Shown: positions 43,699 through 54,825 of the stretch, piece by piece
How the letters are laid out: each line of letters starts with the position of its first letter
Numbering within the stretch: the first letter of the stretch is position 1
DNA from: Saccopteryx bilineata
Lineage: Eukaryota; Chordata; Mammalia; Chiroptera; Emballonuridae
NCBI RefSeq assembly: GCF_036850765.1
Contig: NC_089491.1
Span: forward strand, 132,176,266-132,240,265
Direction: 5' to 3'
Length of the DNA: 64,000 nt
The notes under the pieces: generated by a model
What the model saw: the letters and a program-made list of their open reading frames with translations, nothing else
What the model was told of the DNA's origin: nothing
Databases searched by the model: none
Translations under genes and position numbers: made by a program

Positions 43699-44047
43699 CA
43701 GTGCTGGTCAACCTGGTCCCTACCGCCCACTAGTGGGCGTTCCAGCTTTCATGGTGGGTGGTAGTGGAGCAACCAAAGTATAAATAAAAAGGTAGCTTTA
43801 ACTATAGTAAGTTATTTTATAAATATTTATTCTGCCAAACAGCGAAAATCCGACATAAAGTACTTGGTAAGTAATTATTATTATATGCTTTAACCTGCTG
43901 TAACTCTGCTTTATAAATTTTATAAAGTAAAGTTACTTCCCTACTTTATAAATCACCATTACTGTGGAACTGGTGGGTGGTTAGAAAAGTTTACTACTAA
44001 CAGAGATACAAAAGTGGGTGGTAGGTATAAAAAGGTTGACTACCCTG
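43699..44047 (+). mobile_element. Nonautonomous hAT transposon (MITE), family D
   Basis: Ends CAGTGCTGGTCAACCTGGTC and AAAAGGTTGACTACCCTG are imperfect inverted repeats. The 8-bp duplication AACTAGAG is exact (43,691-43,698 and 44,048-44,055). The AT-rich 349-bp interior contains two GGTGGGTGGT-like motifs near its ends. Confidence 0.95.
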
Positions 44048-44445
44048 AACTAGAGGATTAACCTGATCACCTCTTCCATGCCTTCTCGTTCTGAGGTCCT
44101 CTGACTGGAATTTCTAAAGCTTCTTTTTGCTCTAAAACTTTGGGACTAAATGATTCCGATTTCTCTAGCTCATAAGCTTCAAGAATGCTAAGCAAGTCTG
44201 TGTCTGCTCCTTACCCTTTCTTTAGTATAGAGAGAGGTTGCAAAAGTTAGACTTACATAAAGGCTTCCCTTTGGCTACTCAGCTTAAACTTTCTCCTGAA
44301 AAGTCTACAGTACAACATCTACCACATGCCTCGTATTGTAAAATGAGTTTGCTTATGAAATCCCATGACTCGGAGTTCTAACTCTAACTCCATAAATGCA
44401 AAGGGTATATAGTGCTAATATTATTCCCCTAAACAATGTGCCTGG

Positions 44446-44821
44446 GGCCCTGGCCAATTGGCTCAGCGGTGGAGCATCAGCCTGGCATGCAGGAGTCCTG
44501 GGTTCGATTCCCGGCCAGGGCACACAGGAGAAGCGCCCATTTGCTTCTCCACCCCTCCGCCGCGCTTTCCTCTCTGTCTCTCTCTTCCCCTCCCGCAGCC
44601 AGGGCTCCATTGGAGCAAAGATGGCCCGGACGCTGGGGATGGCTCTGTGGCCTCTGCCTCAGGCGCTGGAGTGGCTCTGGATGCAACAGAGCGACGCCCC
44701 AGAAGGGCAGAACATCGTCCCCTGGTGGGCATGCCGGGTGGATCCTGGTCGGGCGAATGCGGGAGTCTGCCTGACTGCCTCCCCGTTTCCAGCTTCGGAA
44801 AAATGAAAAAAAAAAAAAAAA
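44446..44821 (+). mobile_element. VES-type SINE, young
   Basis: Head GGCCCTGGCCAATTGGCTCA with an intact B box and a full body. The duplications ACAATGTGCCTGG (44,433-44,445) and ACAGTGTGCCTGG (44,822-44,834) differ at one base. Confidence 0.95.
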
Positions 44822-44834
44822 ACAGTGTGCCTGG

Positions 44835-45490
44835 ATAAATGGCCCTAGGGTCAAATCAATTTCTGAAATACTGTGCCAATTCACTGTCACTGATCTGTCA
44901 CCTTACAGTGGGCACATCGGAGCCTCACGTCCTGCACTGAGGAAAAGCTACTGACTGCTTGCTCTAGCATTTCTCAACATTTAACCACTGAAGTCCTTTT
45001 TTTTCCTCGGAAGCATTTATTAACATTTACTAAACAAGGGCTCCACCAAGCATATTTGGGAAATGCTGCTCTAATCATCAGTGACCTATTAGATGCAGGT
45101 TGCTCCTTAAAAAAGGGCAAATTTTTCAGGCCCACTTCAGATTTATTGAATTAGAATCTTTGGAAGTAGAGCCCAGAAATAGGTTTCACAGCTCCTTGTA
45201 TACCAGGGCTGGTAAGTACCAATTTCCAAGAACAGAGTGTTAAAATTCCAGGAATTTTAGCAATTTGTGAGCCAATTGACTTCACATTGGTAGACAGAAA
45301 TTGGCCATGGTGGAAATATTTACACCATGAAAAGTAGTAAATGCAATTCAGGGCTTTTTTTCTTCCCCTGGGTTACTGGTTGTGAGACATTTATCTGTAA
45401 ACTCTGCTTCTGGTGATCTTTATGTATGGCACGGTTTAAGAACCACTGATAATGCAAGAATGCAATACTATCAGAAGATATTATGTGTTA
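44835..45490. other. Mostly unassigned, with an old hAT fossil
   Basis: Bases 45,070-45,195 carry MER5A-like text ('TTGAATTAGAATCTTTGGAA', 'GTAGAGCCCAGAAATAGG'). The rest shows nothing recognisable. Confidence 0.45.
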
Positions 45491-45506
45491 AAATTATGTT
45501 TAAATT

Positions 45507-45782
45507 TATTTTATTTTATTTAGTGAGAGGAGGGGCAGCCGAGAGACAGACTCCTGAAACGTCCCAATCAGGATCTACCCAGACAAACCCACTAGGAGGC
45601 AATGCTCTGCCCATCTGGGGCCGCTGCTCCATTGCTTAGCAACTGAGCCATTTTTAGCACCTGAGGCAGAAGCCACAGAGCCATTCTCAGTACCCCAGGC
45701 CTTCTTACCAATGGAGCCATGGCTGTAGAGTGGAAGAAAGAGTAAAAGAAAGTGTGTGTGTGTATGTGTGTGTGTGCGTGTG

Positions 45783-45833
<51 letters not shown>

Positions 45834-45953
45834 GAAAGGGAAAGGGATGGAGAAGCAAATGGTTACTTCTCCTGTATGCCCTGACCAGGAATCAAACCAG
45901 GGACATCCACATGCTGGGCTAATGCTCTACCTCTGAGCAAACCAGCCAGGGCC
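45507..45953 (-). mobile_element. VES-type SINE, older, with expanded TG and GA tracts
   Basis: The minus-strand head GGCCCTGGCTGGTTTGCTCA lies at 45,953. A (TG)n tract (about 45,752-45,784) and a (GA)n tract (45,785-45,829) sit in the body. The duplications AATTATGTTTAAATTT (45,491-45,506) and AACTATGTTTAAATTT (45,954-45,969) flank it. Confidence 0.93.
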
Positions 45954-45969
45954 AACTATGTTTAAATTT

Positions 45970-48900
45970 TAATCACTACTTTTACTATGTTTTTGAATAT
46001 TGTGAGAAAATAAAATTAAAATTAAGTCAGAATTATCTAGGAATAGAAATAATCAGGTAAGCAGATTTGCATCACGAGGAAATTTTTGCATTTACAAACT
46101 TTGTAAATTGAGACATGTAAAGACCTTGCTGACAGATGTTGCTTTGTGATGGTCTATTGTTTTAGTAATCTGGAAAATTCTGGAGGTGTAAAAATATTCA
46201 GAGACCATTGATGTTAATTTTTCTTCTGAACTTCATAAAATCCTCTTCACCGCCACATTTCAGACTGAAAAGAAACATACCCCACACCTGTGGAGATACT
46301 AGCCAGGTTCCTTCGTCCCCATGGTGCCTTAGGTGGAAGTTAATATAGCACATTATTTCTTTCTCACAGTTATGATTTCATGTTTGAGAGCAAACACAGA
46401 GCCCTGGGTGATCATTCCTTCATCTCTCTGGCTCCAACAAAGTGCAAAATCCAAGGACAGAAATTGTGAGACTGGAAGTTTGTGTTTCCACTTAACATTT
46501 GTCCTTCTATTCCCTCTAAGGGGGACAATCTCCAAGTGACTGCTGGATGAAGCACGGTTCTGTTTGAACAGCTTATCTGGCACAAACACATTCCACTGCA
46601 TGTCATATCCCAAGTCACTAGAATCCTGACCTACCACCAAGAAGTGTTTAATCACTATAACTCCAACAGCTCATTTGATGGCCAGACACAAGGACATTGC
46701 CTGCCTGTCCTGTAAAGTGCTGAGTGGTCTATGCTTGAGGACAAGAGCCTCTCTTTTTTCCCACATACAAGCCTAAGGCTTCCTGAAAGCCCTGACATAT
46801 GCCTGAGGCCAACTGGTGACTTCTATAGAAGGAAAGAAGGGTGGATCCCACCTTTAGAAAACACTTCATGGTTGCCAAGCTTTCCCCAGGTATTTTGTAT
46901 AAGATCTTAGGCAATCTTTACAACAGACCGAAGGAATTATTTGCTCTGTCCATTCTTCTCCTGCCCTTTTAAACGAAAGGTAAAACATTAAATGCCTTTG
47001 GGGCCAGCCAGGTAAGATAAGTAAGTGAAGTGAACGGGTGAACCAGTGGACACACAACTAAAACTGGTGACTCCTCACTAGTGGGAGACAGGACAGAGGG
47101 AATAGTGGAGACTATGATGAAGTCTGGTTTTTATGGCAGTACTTTAAATTGTCACATAAAGACAAATGAGTCCAATAAAAGCAAACAGCTCTGTGGCCAA
47201 AGCAGCCCATATGTGGACTGGATGTGGCCCCTGCTCTGCTATTTTTCATCATCTGCCTTAGACCCAGCCCACCCAATTACCTACTGCTTTCCGGAAGCCT
47301 CAAATAATAGCTCAGGGTGGACAGGTTCGAGGCAGTGGTGCCCAGACCCTCACATGGACAGTCTAAGCTGTAACTGTGCATACTGACTGCTTTCTAGTTC
47401 TAAGCATCGGATCATTTGGATCAGTGTGTTGGCTTTGGGAAGCCTCCATTTAGATGAGTATCCCTCTCCTCCCCCTTTCTTTTTATCCTCTTGGACAGTG
47501 TTTCTCAGATCTAAGCTCAGCTCACTCTCGGGTACAGTCATCATCCCACAGTCGAGTGAAAAATTTCCTAGTTCGACCCTGGCCCAGGAAACGCCAGCCC
47601 TGAAACCTAAAAATGGGTCAGAATGGAGTGGGGAGCATTTCCTGGAGAAAAATGAGGCAATCTCCATTTACAAATGAGAAACCTGAAGTCTAGTTGGGTC
47701 AGGCAACTGGGCCAGTAAAGTGGATGCACTTTGGACCCAGATCTGTTCCTCCTCTTATATCCCTTCCTCACAGAGTCTCCCTCTTCAACTGAAGTGCTCT
47801 GAACCAGGTGGCCACCTGTAGGAGACCTAGGATGTCATGTTTCTACTTTGAAATTTCATAGAGATGTTGCCTTCTACTTTATTTGTATTTCTTAATTTTT
47901 AAAAAAGTTTTTTCCTTCAAGTAAAAGAGGTGATTCAGAAATACTTGCTATACTGTTGTCACTCTCCGTTTTCCAGGCTCTGGACCACACGCCGGGGGAC
48001 ACAGGCACACATCACATCAGTGGCCTCAGTACTCCCATCCCCCTACTGGCACCTCCCAGCCTCCCCAACCCAGACTACTCGTGGTCATCACCCCTGTTGT
48101 CAGAAAGGGAACCCCCAACCTGGGGCTCATGAAATTTTTCCTGAGTTCATACTGTTGAAGGCAGTAATGGTCTCCATGTAAATTTCCATTATATAAAAAA
48201 ATCAATCAATAGAATACTTCATTGAATTTTTTTTACCTTTAAAGAACCAATCAAAAAACTGCAAATGTGCTGAGTAAGTTCTTGTTTATTTTTTCAGGTC
48301 AGATAAGTGAGCTCAAAACTCTACCACTCAAAATGCTTTGTCAGCTGAAAGGTGAATCCTCCAGTCACCAAGGTGGATTTCACCTCCACACAGTTTTCAG
48401 TGTATTTCTTGTCGTGTATTGTTTATCATTTACCCATAATAGGTCATTGAATAAAGATTAAAGAGCATTGAAATGAAAATTAACATGTAGCTGTAACTTT
48501 GTACGTTCTAAATTAATTCAGCAAATATATCATAAGACTCTTTTCATCAAATTTATGTTATTTGCATCTGAATAAAATATTATATACTACATAAAGATAT
48601 CACTAGTGTATCTTTTTAATCAATGCTAAAAGTACAACAATTTTTAAACTCAATTTGGCTTTTAATTCAATGGGAATAAAGACCTGTATGTCATTTGCAA
48701 GGATGTGCTTAGAAATAACAGTCTAAGACTTTCTGTCTTATCAGATAATTAAGGTGGAGGGGAACTCACTTTAACCAGTTAATATTTACAGATCAAATGT
48801 TGAGTCTGAGCATCATATTTTAGAGGAAAAAAAATGTCTATTTTCATGTTGAAATTTAAATTTCAGTCTATTTTTTTAATGTTTACTTCACAAGCAAGAC

Positions 48901-49000
48901 ATAATTCACTTTAAAAAATATTTTAACATATTTTATAAAATTGAAAGAAAATTAGCTGTGCCACTTATCACTGAATACATTAGAATTAAAAATAAAATTT
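45970..49000. other. Longest stretch with few recognised repeats (3 kb)
   Basis: No gene found. A MIR-like reverse fragment may lie at 47,655-47,760 ('CTCCATTTACAAATGAGAAA', 'CAGGCAACTGGGCCAG'). From 48,200 to 49,000 the base composition is strongly AT-rich. Frames up to 105 codons occur on both strands near 47,350-47,680 and are mutually overlapping. Confidence 0.45.
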
Positions 49001-49206
49001 CCTGACCTGTGGTGGCGCAGTGGGATAAAGCGTCGACCTGGAACACTGAGGTTGCCGGTTCGAAACCTTGGGCTTGCCTGGTCAAGGCACATATGGGAGT
49101 TGATGCTTCCTGCTCCTCCCCCTTCTCTCTCTCTCTTTCTCTCTCTCTCCCCTCTCTCTCTAAAAATTAATAAATAAAATATTTTTTAAAAATAAAATAA
49201 AAATAA
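49001..49206 (+). mobile_element. Rhin-type SINE, young
   Basis: Head CCTGACCTGTGGTGGCGCAG, then 'ATATGGGAGTTGATGCTTCC', a CT tract and an A-rich tail. The duplications TTAAAAATAAAATTT (before 49,001) and TTAAAAAATAAAATTT (from 49,207) flank it. Confidence 0.94.
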
Positions 49207-49334
49207 ATTAAAAAATAAAATTTGTATAGTTGAACTATGACATTTAAAATTAACTTCAAAATATTTTAAATGAGTTTTTTCAAAAATTACTTTATATCTT
49301 ATGCTACACTGAGAATTTTTCAAAGGAAATTCTT

Positions 49335-49697
49335 GGCCCTCGTTGGTTGGCTCAGGGGCAGATTGTCGGCTCAGTGTGTGGAAATCCTGGGTTCGATTCC
49401 CAGTCAGGGCAGAGAGGAGAAGCAACCATCTACTTCTCCACCCTTCCCCCTCTTTTTTCTGTCTCTCTCTTCCCCTCCCACAGCCAAGGTTCCATTGGAG
49501 CAAAGTTGGCCCAGGCGCTGAGGATGGCTCCATGGCCTCTGCCTCAGGTGCTAGAATGGCTACCACAACAAGGGAGCAATGCCCCAGATGGGCAGAGCAT
49601 CGCCCCCTGGTGGACATTCCGGGTGGATCCCGGGCAGGAGTCTGACTAATTCCCCACTTCTAACTTCAGAAAAATACAAAAAAAAAAAAAAAAAAAA
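49335..49697 (+). mobile_element. VES-type SINE
   Basis: Head GGCCCTCGTTGGTTGGCTCA with GGTTCGATTCCCAGTCAGGG. Flanks AAGGAAATTCTT and AAGGAAGTTCTT are the duplication. Confidence 0.94.
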
Positions 49698-49699
49698 AG

Positions 49700-50535
49700 G
49701 AAGTTCTTAAGATTATGAATTAACTTGAAAATAGTTTGGAATTTGGACACATTTTGCTAATTCTGCTTTCATGTAACTTTATACAAGATGAGGAAAAAGT
49801 AGGTCTACAGTTGTGAGTATGCAAAACAAAGTTTGTTCCTGTATCATTATTTATTATTTATGTATTATTTTTCCATATGAACAACTGGAAACCTACGTTT
49901 GCCCTCATCCTGTATAACATGGAGCATAAGCTCTTTAAGAGCTTGCTACATTGGACTAAAACCCCAAAGAAATGATTCCCAATGACAGAGTGTCCAGCCC
50001 ATAATAGAAAGATACTGTGGGCCAGTAGAACCAGTTTATCCAATCGTTCTAATCTAACTACATAGGTAAATATCTACTTGCCAAGTGACAAGATTATATT
50101 TTTTAGCATCTTAACCAAAGTTTCAACTAAGGTACCCATATTATAGATATAGGATGCCATATTATAGTTTTAGGTGTTGCCAGTATAGGTACACAAAATT
50201 TATAAAGAAAATATATAAAACCAGTTCATGATATTTATATACTCACTCACATGAAAGAAATGCCAAGATGAGGGATTTATGAAGATACTCTTCTGTAGGG
50301 AACTGTTGTAGGGTGAGACTCCAGCCACTCCTCTACCCTCAGCGCTCGATCTGAGCCTTGCAGAGTCTCTGCAGTGGGAGACGAAGGGTGCGTGAACATT
50401 CCCTTAGACAGACGAGGGCCAGGGAGAAAGCCAATACTGGGTCTTCCCAGCCAATACAGGACTTCCCAGAGGGCTGGAAGGAACCTAGCAACAAGAAGTT
50501 GGAGGGAAAATTTGCTTGTCTGCTGGTTTCAGAGG
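49700..50535. other. Unassigned intergenic DNA
   Basis: No gene or repeat recognised. Confidence 0.4.
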
Positions 50536-50539
50536 GAGT

Positions 50540-50597
50540 CAAAAATGACGACATTAAGTTTTAGACAAGGCAAAAATGACGACATTAAGTTTTAGAC
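50540..50597. repeat. Tandem duplication, 27-bp copies at 31-bp spacing
   Basis: The text starting CAAAAATGACGACATTAAG at 50,540 recurs without change at 50,571. Each copy is 27 bp, separated by 4 bp. Its exactness suggests a recent event. Confidence 0.95.
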
Positions 50598-50614
50598 TTT
50601 AAAAAAGTCAGTAA

Positions 50615-50830
50615 CTTTTTTCTAGAAAGGTCCAAAGAGTAAATATTTTAGGTTTTGAGGGCTACAGGCTCTGTATTACAACTACTCAACTCACTGGTTA
50701 TAGTGTCAAAGCAGCCATAAACAAGATGTAAACAGCTAAGTATGGCTGTGTTCCACTAAAACTTAATTAACAAAAACAGGTAGCAGGGCGGAAGTGGCCC
50801 ACAGCCATGCGTTACCAACTGTGCTCTAGA
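50615..50830 (-). mobile_element. Old hAT-Charlie-type fossil
   Basis: 'AAGAGTAAATATTTTAGGTT', 'AACTACTCAACTCACTGG', 'AAAGCAGCCATAAACAAGAT' and 'GGCTGTGTTCCACTAAAACT' follow the order of a well-known mammal-wide hAT repeat whose exact name I leave open. Confidence 0.65.
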
Positions 50831-51610
50831 CACACTGTCTGGGGCAAAGGAGGAGAGCAAACAGAGCCCAGTGTGGACACATCTGTGAAGGGCAAGTCTA
50901 CTTCAACATCTGCAGAATGCTATGCCAGCTTACACGACTACTGATTCACTTGAGAACCTTCCTCGCTGCTCAGTTCTCTTTCTTCCCTCTACTCCTGCCC
51001 TAGAAAAGTTAGAAACTGGCCAGCAAGCTTGGGGGGGAGGGGGGCGGGCAGGGAAGGGAGAGAGAATCCAGAAGGGGAGAAACGAAGAAGCAGTGGCAAG
51101 CACTCTGTCCTCCCGGCAAGCTTCCAGCCGGGGGAAGACAAAACTGGGCAGCAGAGAATCTTTGACATGAAGTCCAATTCAGAAATCTTGAGCTGAACAC
51201 ACTTCATTTGTGAGACTGTATTTTCAGCTTAGACAATAGATAGGCCTGTTTATTACCTAAGAGTCCATAGAAAAGTCATGGGGCTGAGGAATAAAAAAAT
51301 AAAGATATGTTAATTAAATCACACTTGCTTTTTCAGAATACTACTGGTGACTTACATAATTACTTAGTCCAAAGACCCAAGATAGAACGGGAAAACAAAT
51401 GGTGTGGGTCACCCCTCTCAACCACTCATTGCAAACTCTTCACACAAGAAGCTCAGCAAGAAGGCACTTCCCCGGTGTCAGCATTATTATCATAACCAGT
51501 TTCTCCAACTGTCCATAACAGATATTTGATTATAGAAGATAGCTGGGGGTTATTTTTGTCCTTCAATAAATACCACATCTAATTTATTTCTCCCTTCCAG
51601 TAACATGCAC
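50831..51610. other. Unassigned intergenic DNA
   Basis: A short G-rich stretch (51,031-51,060) is present. No repeat family and no gene were recognised. Confidence 0.4.
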
Positions 51611-51631
51611 ACATCCACTGAGATGTTTTTC

Positions 51632-51835
51632 ATTTTTTTTAAAGATTTTATTTCTTGATTATTCAGAGAGAGGAGGGGGGAAGAGCAAGAAGTATTAACT
51701 CATAGTTGCCTGATTTTAGCTGTTCATTGATTGCTTATCATATGTGCCTTGATCAGGCAAGCCCAGGATTTCAAAACAGTGACCTCAGCATCCAAGGTCA
51801 ATGATTTATCCACTTGTGCCACCACAGGCCAGGCC
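51632..51835 (-). mobile_element. Rhin-type SINE, older
   Basis: The minus-strand head GGCCTGGCCTGTGGTGGCAC at 51,835 and the 'CATATGATAAGCAATCAATG' block mark it. Flanks CACTGAGATGTTTTTC (51,616) and CACGGAGACATATTTC (51,836) are the diverged duplication. Confidence 0.9.
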
Positions 51836-52048
51836 ACGGAGACATATTTCTAAAGGTCCTCCTGCCTTCCCAGGTGTTCTTGCTATATGGGAGAAAAGTG
51901 AGGAATGACACCACTGGGAGTCCTTTTCGTGGCCTGTGATCCAGCAAATGCTTAATTATAGAAGGTGCTGATCAATTTATTAGTGGTTCTGGAACCACTG
52001 CCTGCTGAAAGCCCATAACAGCAATTCCTCTAAATCTATGCTGTATGG

Positions 52049-52399
52049 CAGTGGTCCCCAACCTTTTTTGGGCAACGGACTGGTTTAATGTCAGAAAATA
52101 TTTTCACGGACCGGCCTTTAGGGTGGGACGGATAAATGCACAAAATAAAATTATGCAACCGGCGTAAAAACTATGGTATTTTTAAATATAATCGTCAAAT
52201 TTACGAGACAAGTGTCAAGAGTGAGTCTTAGACAGATGTAACAGAGGGAGTCTGGTCATTTTTTTAAAATAAAACATCGTTCAGACTTAAATATAAATAA
52301 AACAGAAATAATGTAAGTTATTTATTCTTTCTCTGCGGACTGGTACCAAATGGCCCATGGACCAGTACTGGTCCACGGCCCGGGGGTTGGGGACCACTG
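52049..52399 (-). mobile_element. Nonautonomous hAT transposon (MITE), family B copy 2
   Basis: Ends CAGTGGTCCCCAACCTTTTT and GGGTTGGGGACCACTG. The duplications CTGTATGG (52,041-52,048) and CTGTACAG (52,400-52,407) agree at 6 of 8 bases. At 351 bp it has extra internal sequence compared with the copies at 4,791 (300 bp) and 61,773 (293 bp). Confidence 0.92.
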
Positions 52400-52568
52400 C
52401 TGTACAGGGTCTGTGGAGCATTTGCAGGGATCAGCTGGGAGCTCTTGAGTAGAAAGCTTCACTCCCAGCTCTAGGGCCAGCACAGCCAGCAGCATGAGAA
52501 TCTAGCTGGCTTTTGTTAGAGATATAAAAGAAAGTTGTGTTTTGTTTTCTAAACTAGGTGGGGTATTT

Positions 52569-52934
52569 TTTTCCTTAAGTAAGAGGCAAGGAGGCAGAAA
52601 CAGACTCTCATGTGCCGGAAGAGACCCAACCGGTTCAAGCCCCCTTTACGGAGATGCTCTGCCCATCTGGGACTGTTGCTCTATTGCTCAGCAACCAAGC
52701 TATTTTAGTGTCTGAGGCGAGGTCATGGAGCCATCCTCAGCACTGGGGCCAACTTGCTCCAAGCAAGCCATGGCTGCAGGAGGAGAAGAGAGAAAGATAG
52801 AGAGAGAAAAAAGAGAGAGGGAGAGGGGTGTAGAAGCAGATGGTTGCGTCTCCTGTGTGCCCTGACTGGGAATCAAATCTGGGACTTCCACATGCCAGGT
52901 GGATGCTCTACTGCTGAACCAACCAACCAGGGCT
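52569..52934 (-). mobile_element. VES-type SINE, older
   Basis: The minus-strand head AGCCCTGGTTGGTTGGTTCA at 52,934 and a body with the diverged 'GCCATGGCTTGCTTGGAGC' region mark the family. Confidence 0.88.
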
Positions 52935-53102
52935 GCTAAATGGTTTTTAAAAGAAACAATGTCACTGTTTATTGTTCTTAGAGACTCAGGTCTATGAATG
53001 TTACAACATAAGGTTACCTAACTCACATTTCATCTACATTTTCCTGGATTTCATTGTTCCAATGACTATCACAAAGACACACTTTTGCTTGATGATGGTG
53101 TG

Positions 53103-53603
53103 CAGTAGTTCCCTCTAAGCCACAGTGCTGGTTTCCAGTTTTAGTTACTCGGTCAACTGAGGTCTGAAAATATTGAATGGAAAATTTTAGAAATAGTTCA
53201 TAAATTCAAAATTGTGTGCCATTCTCAATAGCATGATTAAATGCCCTGTCTTCCAGCTCCATCCTGTCCAGGACTTGAACACCTTTGTCGAGTGCATCCA
53301 TGCTGTACACGCTTCCCGTCCACTAGTCACTTAGTAGCTGTCTGGGTTACCAGATTGACTGTCGAGTTAACACAGTGCTTGTGTTCAGATAACCCTTATT
53401 TTACTTAATAATGGCCCCAAAGTACAAAAGTAATGATGTGGTCAATTTGTATATGCTAAAGAGAGCCATAGAGGGCTTCCTTTAAGTGAAAAGGTATGTA
53501 TGTAGGAAGAAAACAGTATGCAGTTGGGTTCAGTAATATCCATGGTTTCAGGCATACATTAAGGGTCTTGGAACCCATTCCTTGTGGATAAGGGGGTAGT
53601 ATG
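53103..53603 (+). mobile_element. MER2-type (Tigger/pogo) nonautonomous transposon fossil
   Basis: It starts CAGTAGTTCCCTCTAAGCC and ends with GGATAAGGGGGTAGTATG, decayed inverted repeats. The inside keeps 'CGGTCAACTGAGGTCTGAAA', 'ACTTAGTAGCTGTCTGGGTT' and 'TTTAAGTGAAAAGGTATGTA' in MER2 order. An ATGGCCCCAAAG at 53,411 corresponds to the start of the Tigger transposase frame. The rest of the gene is absent, as is normal for MER2. Confidence 0.88.
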
Positions 53604-53955
53604 GTGTTTGTCAGGGTGGTTTTTTTTTATAGTCATAAACTGTTTTATGTTTCATCACAATGGAGTTTCTTAGCCTATTAGCTACTACTAGCAGGATGGG
53701 TCTGTCAGTTACCTAATTTATACAGTTTTATGTAGTGTAGTATAATACATACATATCATACTTACTTAGATAGTTTTCTTTTTTTATTTTTGATAAGTTT
53801 TCTTCTTTTAAAATTCTATCACATCTACTCTAACATGGTGATGAAAAGAAAAAAAGAGAAGAGGTTAATGATTATGAGTTTTGGTTGATTGCCAACTCCA
53901 ATAATAATTTTATTTCTTAAAATTTTATATTTATGCAATACTATTTATCCAAAGT
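53604..53955. other. Unassigned AT-rich DNA
   Basis: Nothing recognised. Confidence 0.4.
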
Positions 53956-53968
53956 TAGTAGTAAATTT

Positions 53969-54344
53969 TTGTTTGTTTGTTTGTTTGTTTTATTTAGGTG
54001 AGAGGACAAGAGACAGAGATACAGACTCCTGCATGCACCCCAACTGGCATCCACCTGACAACCCCCGCCTGGAGCAAATGATCTGCCCATCTGGACCCAT
54101 GCTTGTAACCAAGCCATTCTTAGCACCTGAGGTGGAGGCTCTGTGGAATCATCCTCAGCACCCGGGGCCAACATGCTCAAATCAATAGAGCCATGGCTTG
54201 CAGGAGGGGGAAAGAGAGAGAAATAAGAGGGAAGGGGAGCAGTGGAGAAGCAAATGGTCACTTTCCTGTATGGCCTGACCTGGAATAGAACTCAAGACTT
54301 CCACACACTGGGCTGATGCTCTACAGGGCCAAACAGCCAGGGCC
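53969..54344 (-). mobile_element. VES-type SINE, older
   Basis: The minus-strand head GGCCCTGGCTGTTTGGCCCT at 54,344. The (TTTG)n start on the plus strand is the tail. Flanks TAGTAGTAAATTT and TAGTAGTGAACTT are the duplication. Confidence 0.9.
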
Positions 54345-54424
54345 TAGTAGTGAACTTAATTAGGATCTATATCTCCTCTTTTTTTGTTTCAGCAACTCAT
54401 TGTCATTAAGGATAAAAGACTCTT

Positions 54425-54546
54425 GCTTGACCTGTGGTGGTGCAGTGGATAAAGCATTGACCTGGAATACTGAGTTCACCAGTTTAAAACCCTGAACTTG
54501 CCCAGTCAAGGCACATATGGGAGTTGATGCTTCCTGCTCCTCTACC

Positions 54547-54582
<36 letters not shown>

Positions 54583-54620
54583 CCTTCTATCTAAAAATAA
54601 ATAAATAAGATATTAAAAAG
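54425..54620 (+). mobile_element. Rhin-type SINE
   Basis: Head CTTGACCTGTGGTGGTGCAG, 'ATATGGGAGTTGATGCTTCC' and a CT tract. The duplication AAAGACTCTT (54,415-54,424) recurs as AGAAGACTCTT after 54,620. Confidence 0.92.
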
Positions 54621-54825
54621 AAAGAAGACTCTTAATCAAGGTTGGATTTTGTCTTCAAAAGAATGAATTTTGTGGAAGATTATCAGAGTGATAGTTGCAG
54701 ATTTGAATCATTAATATCATTTTTTAATGAAAAAAAGTATTCAGACTCTCACACTATTTAGTCAACATTTCTTTCTCATTTTCATTCAATGATACTTATG
54801 GAGAGTTCACCATATTTGAGAAAAT

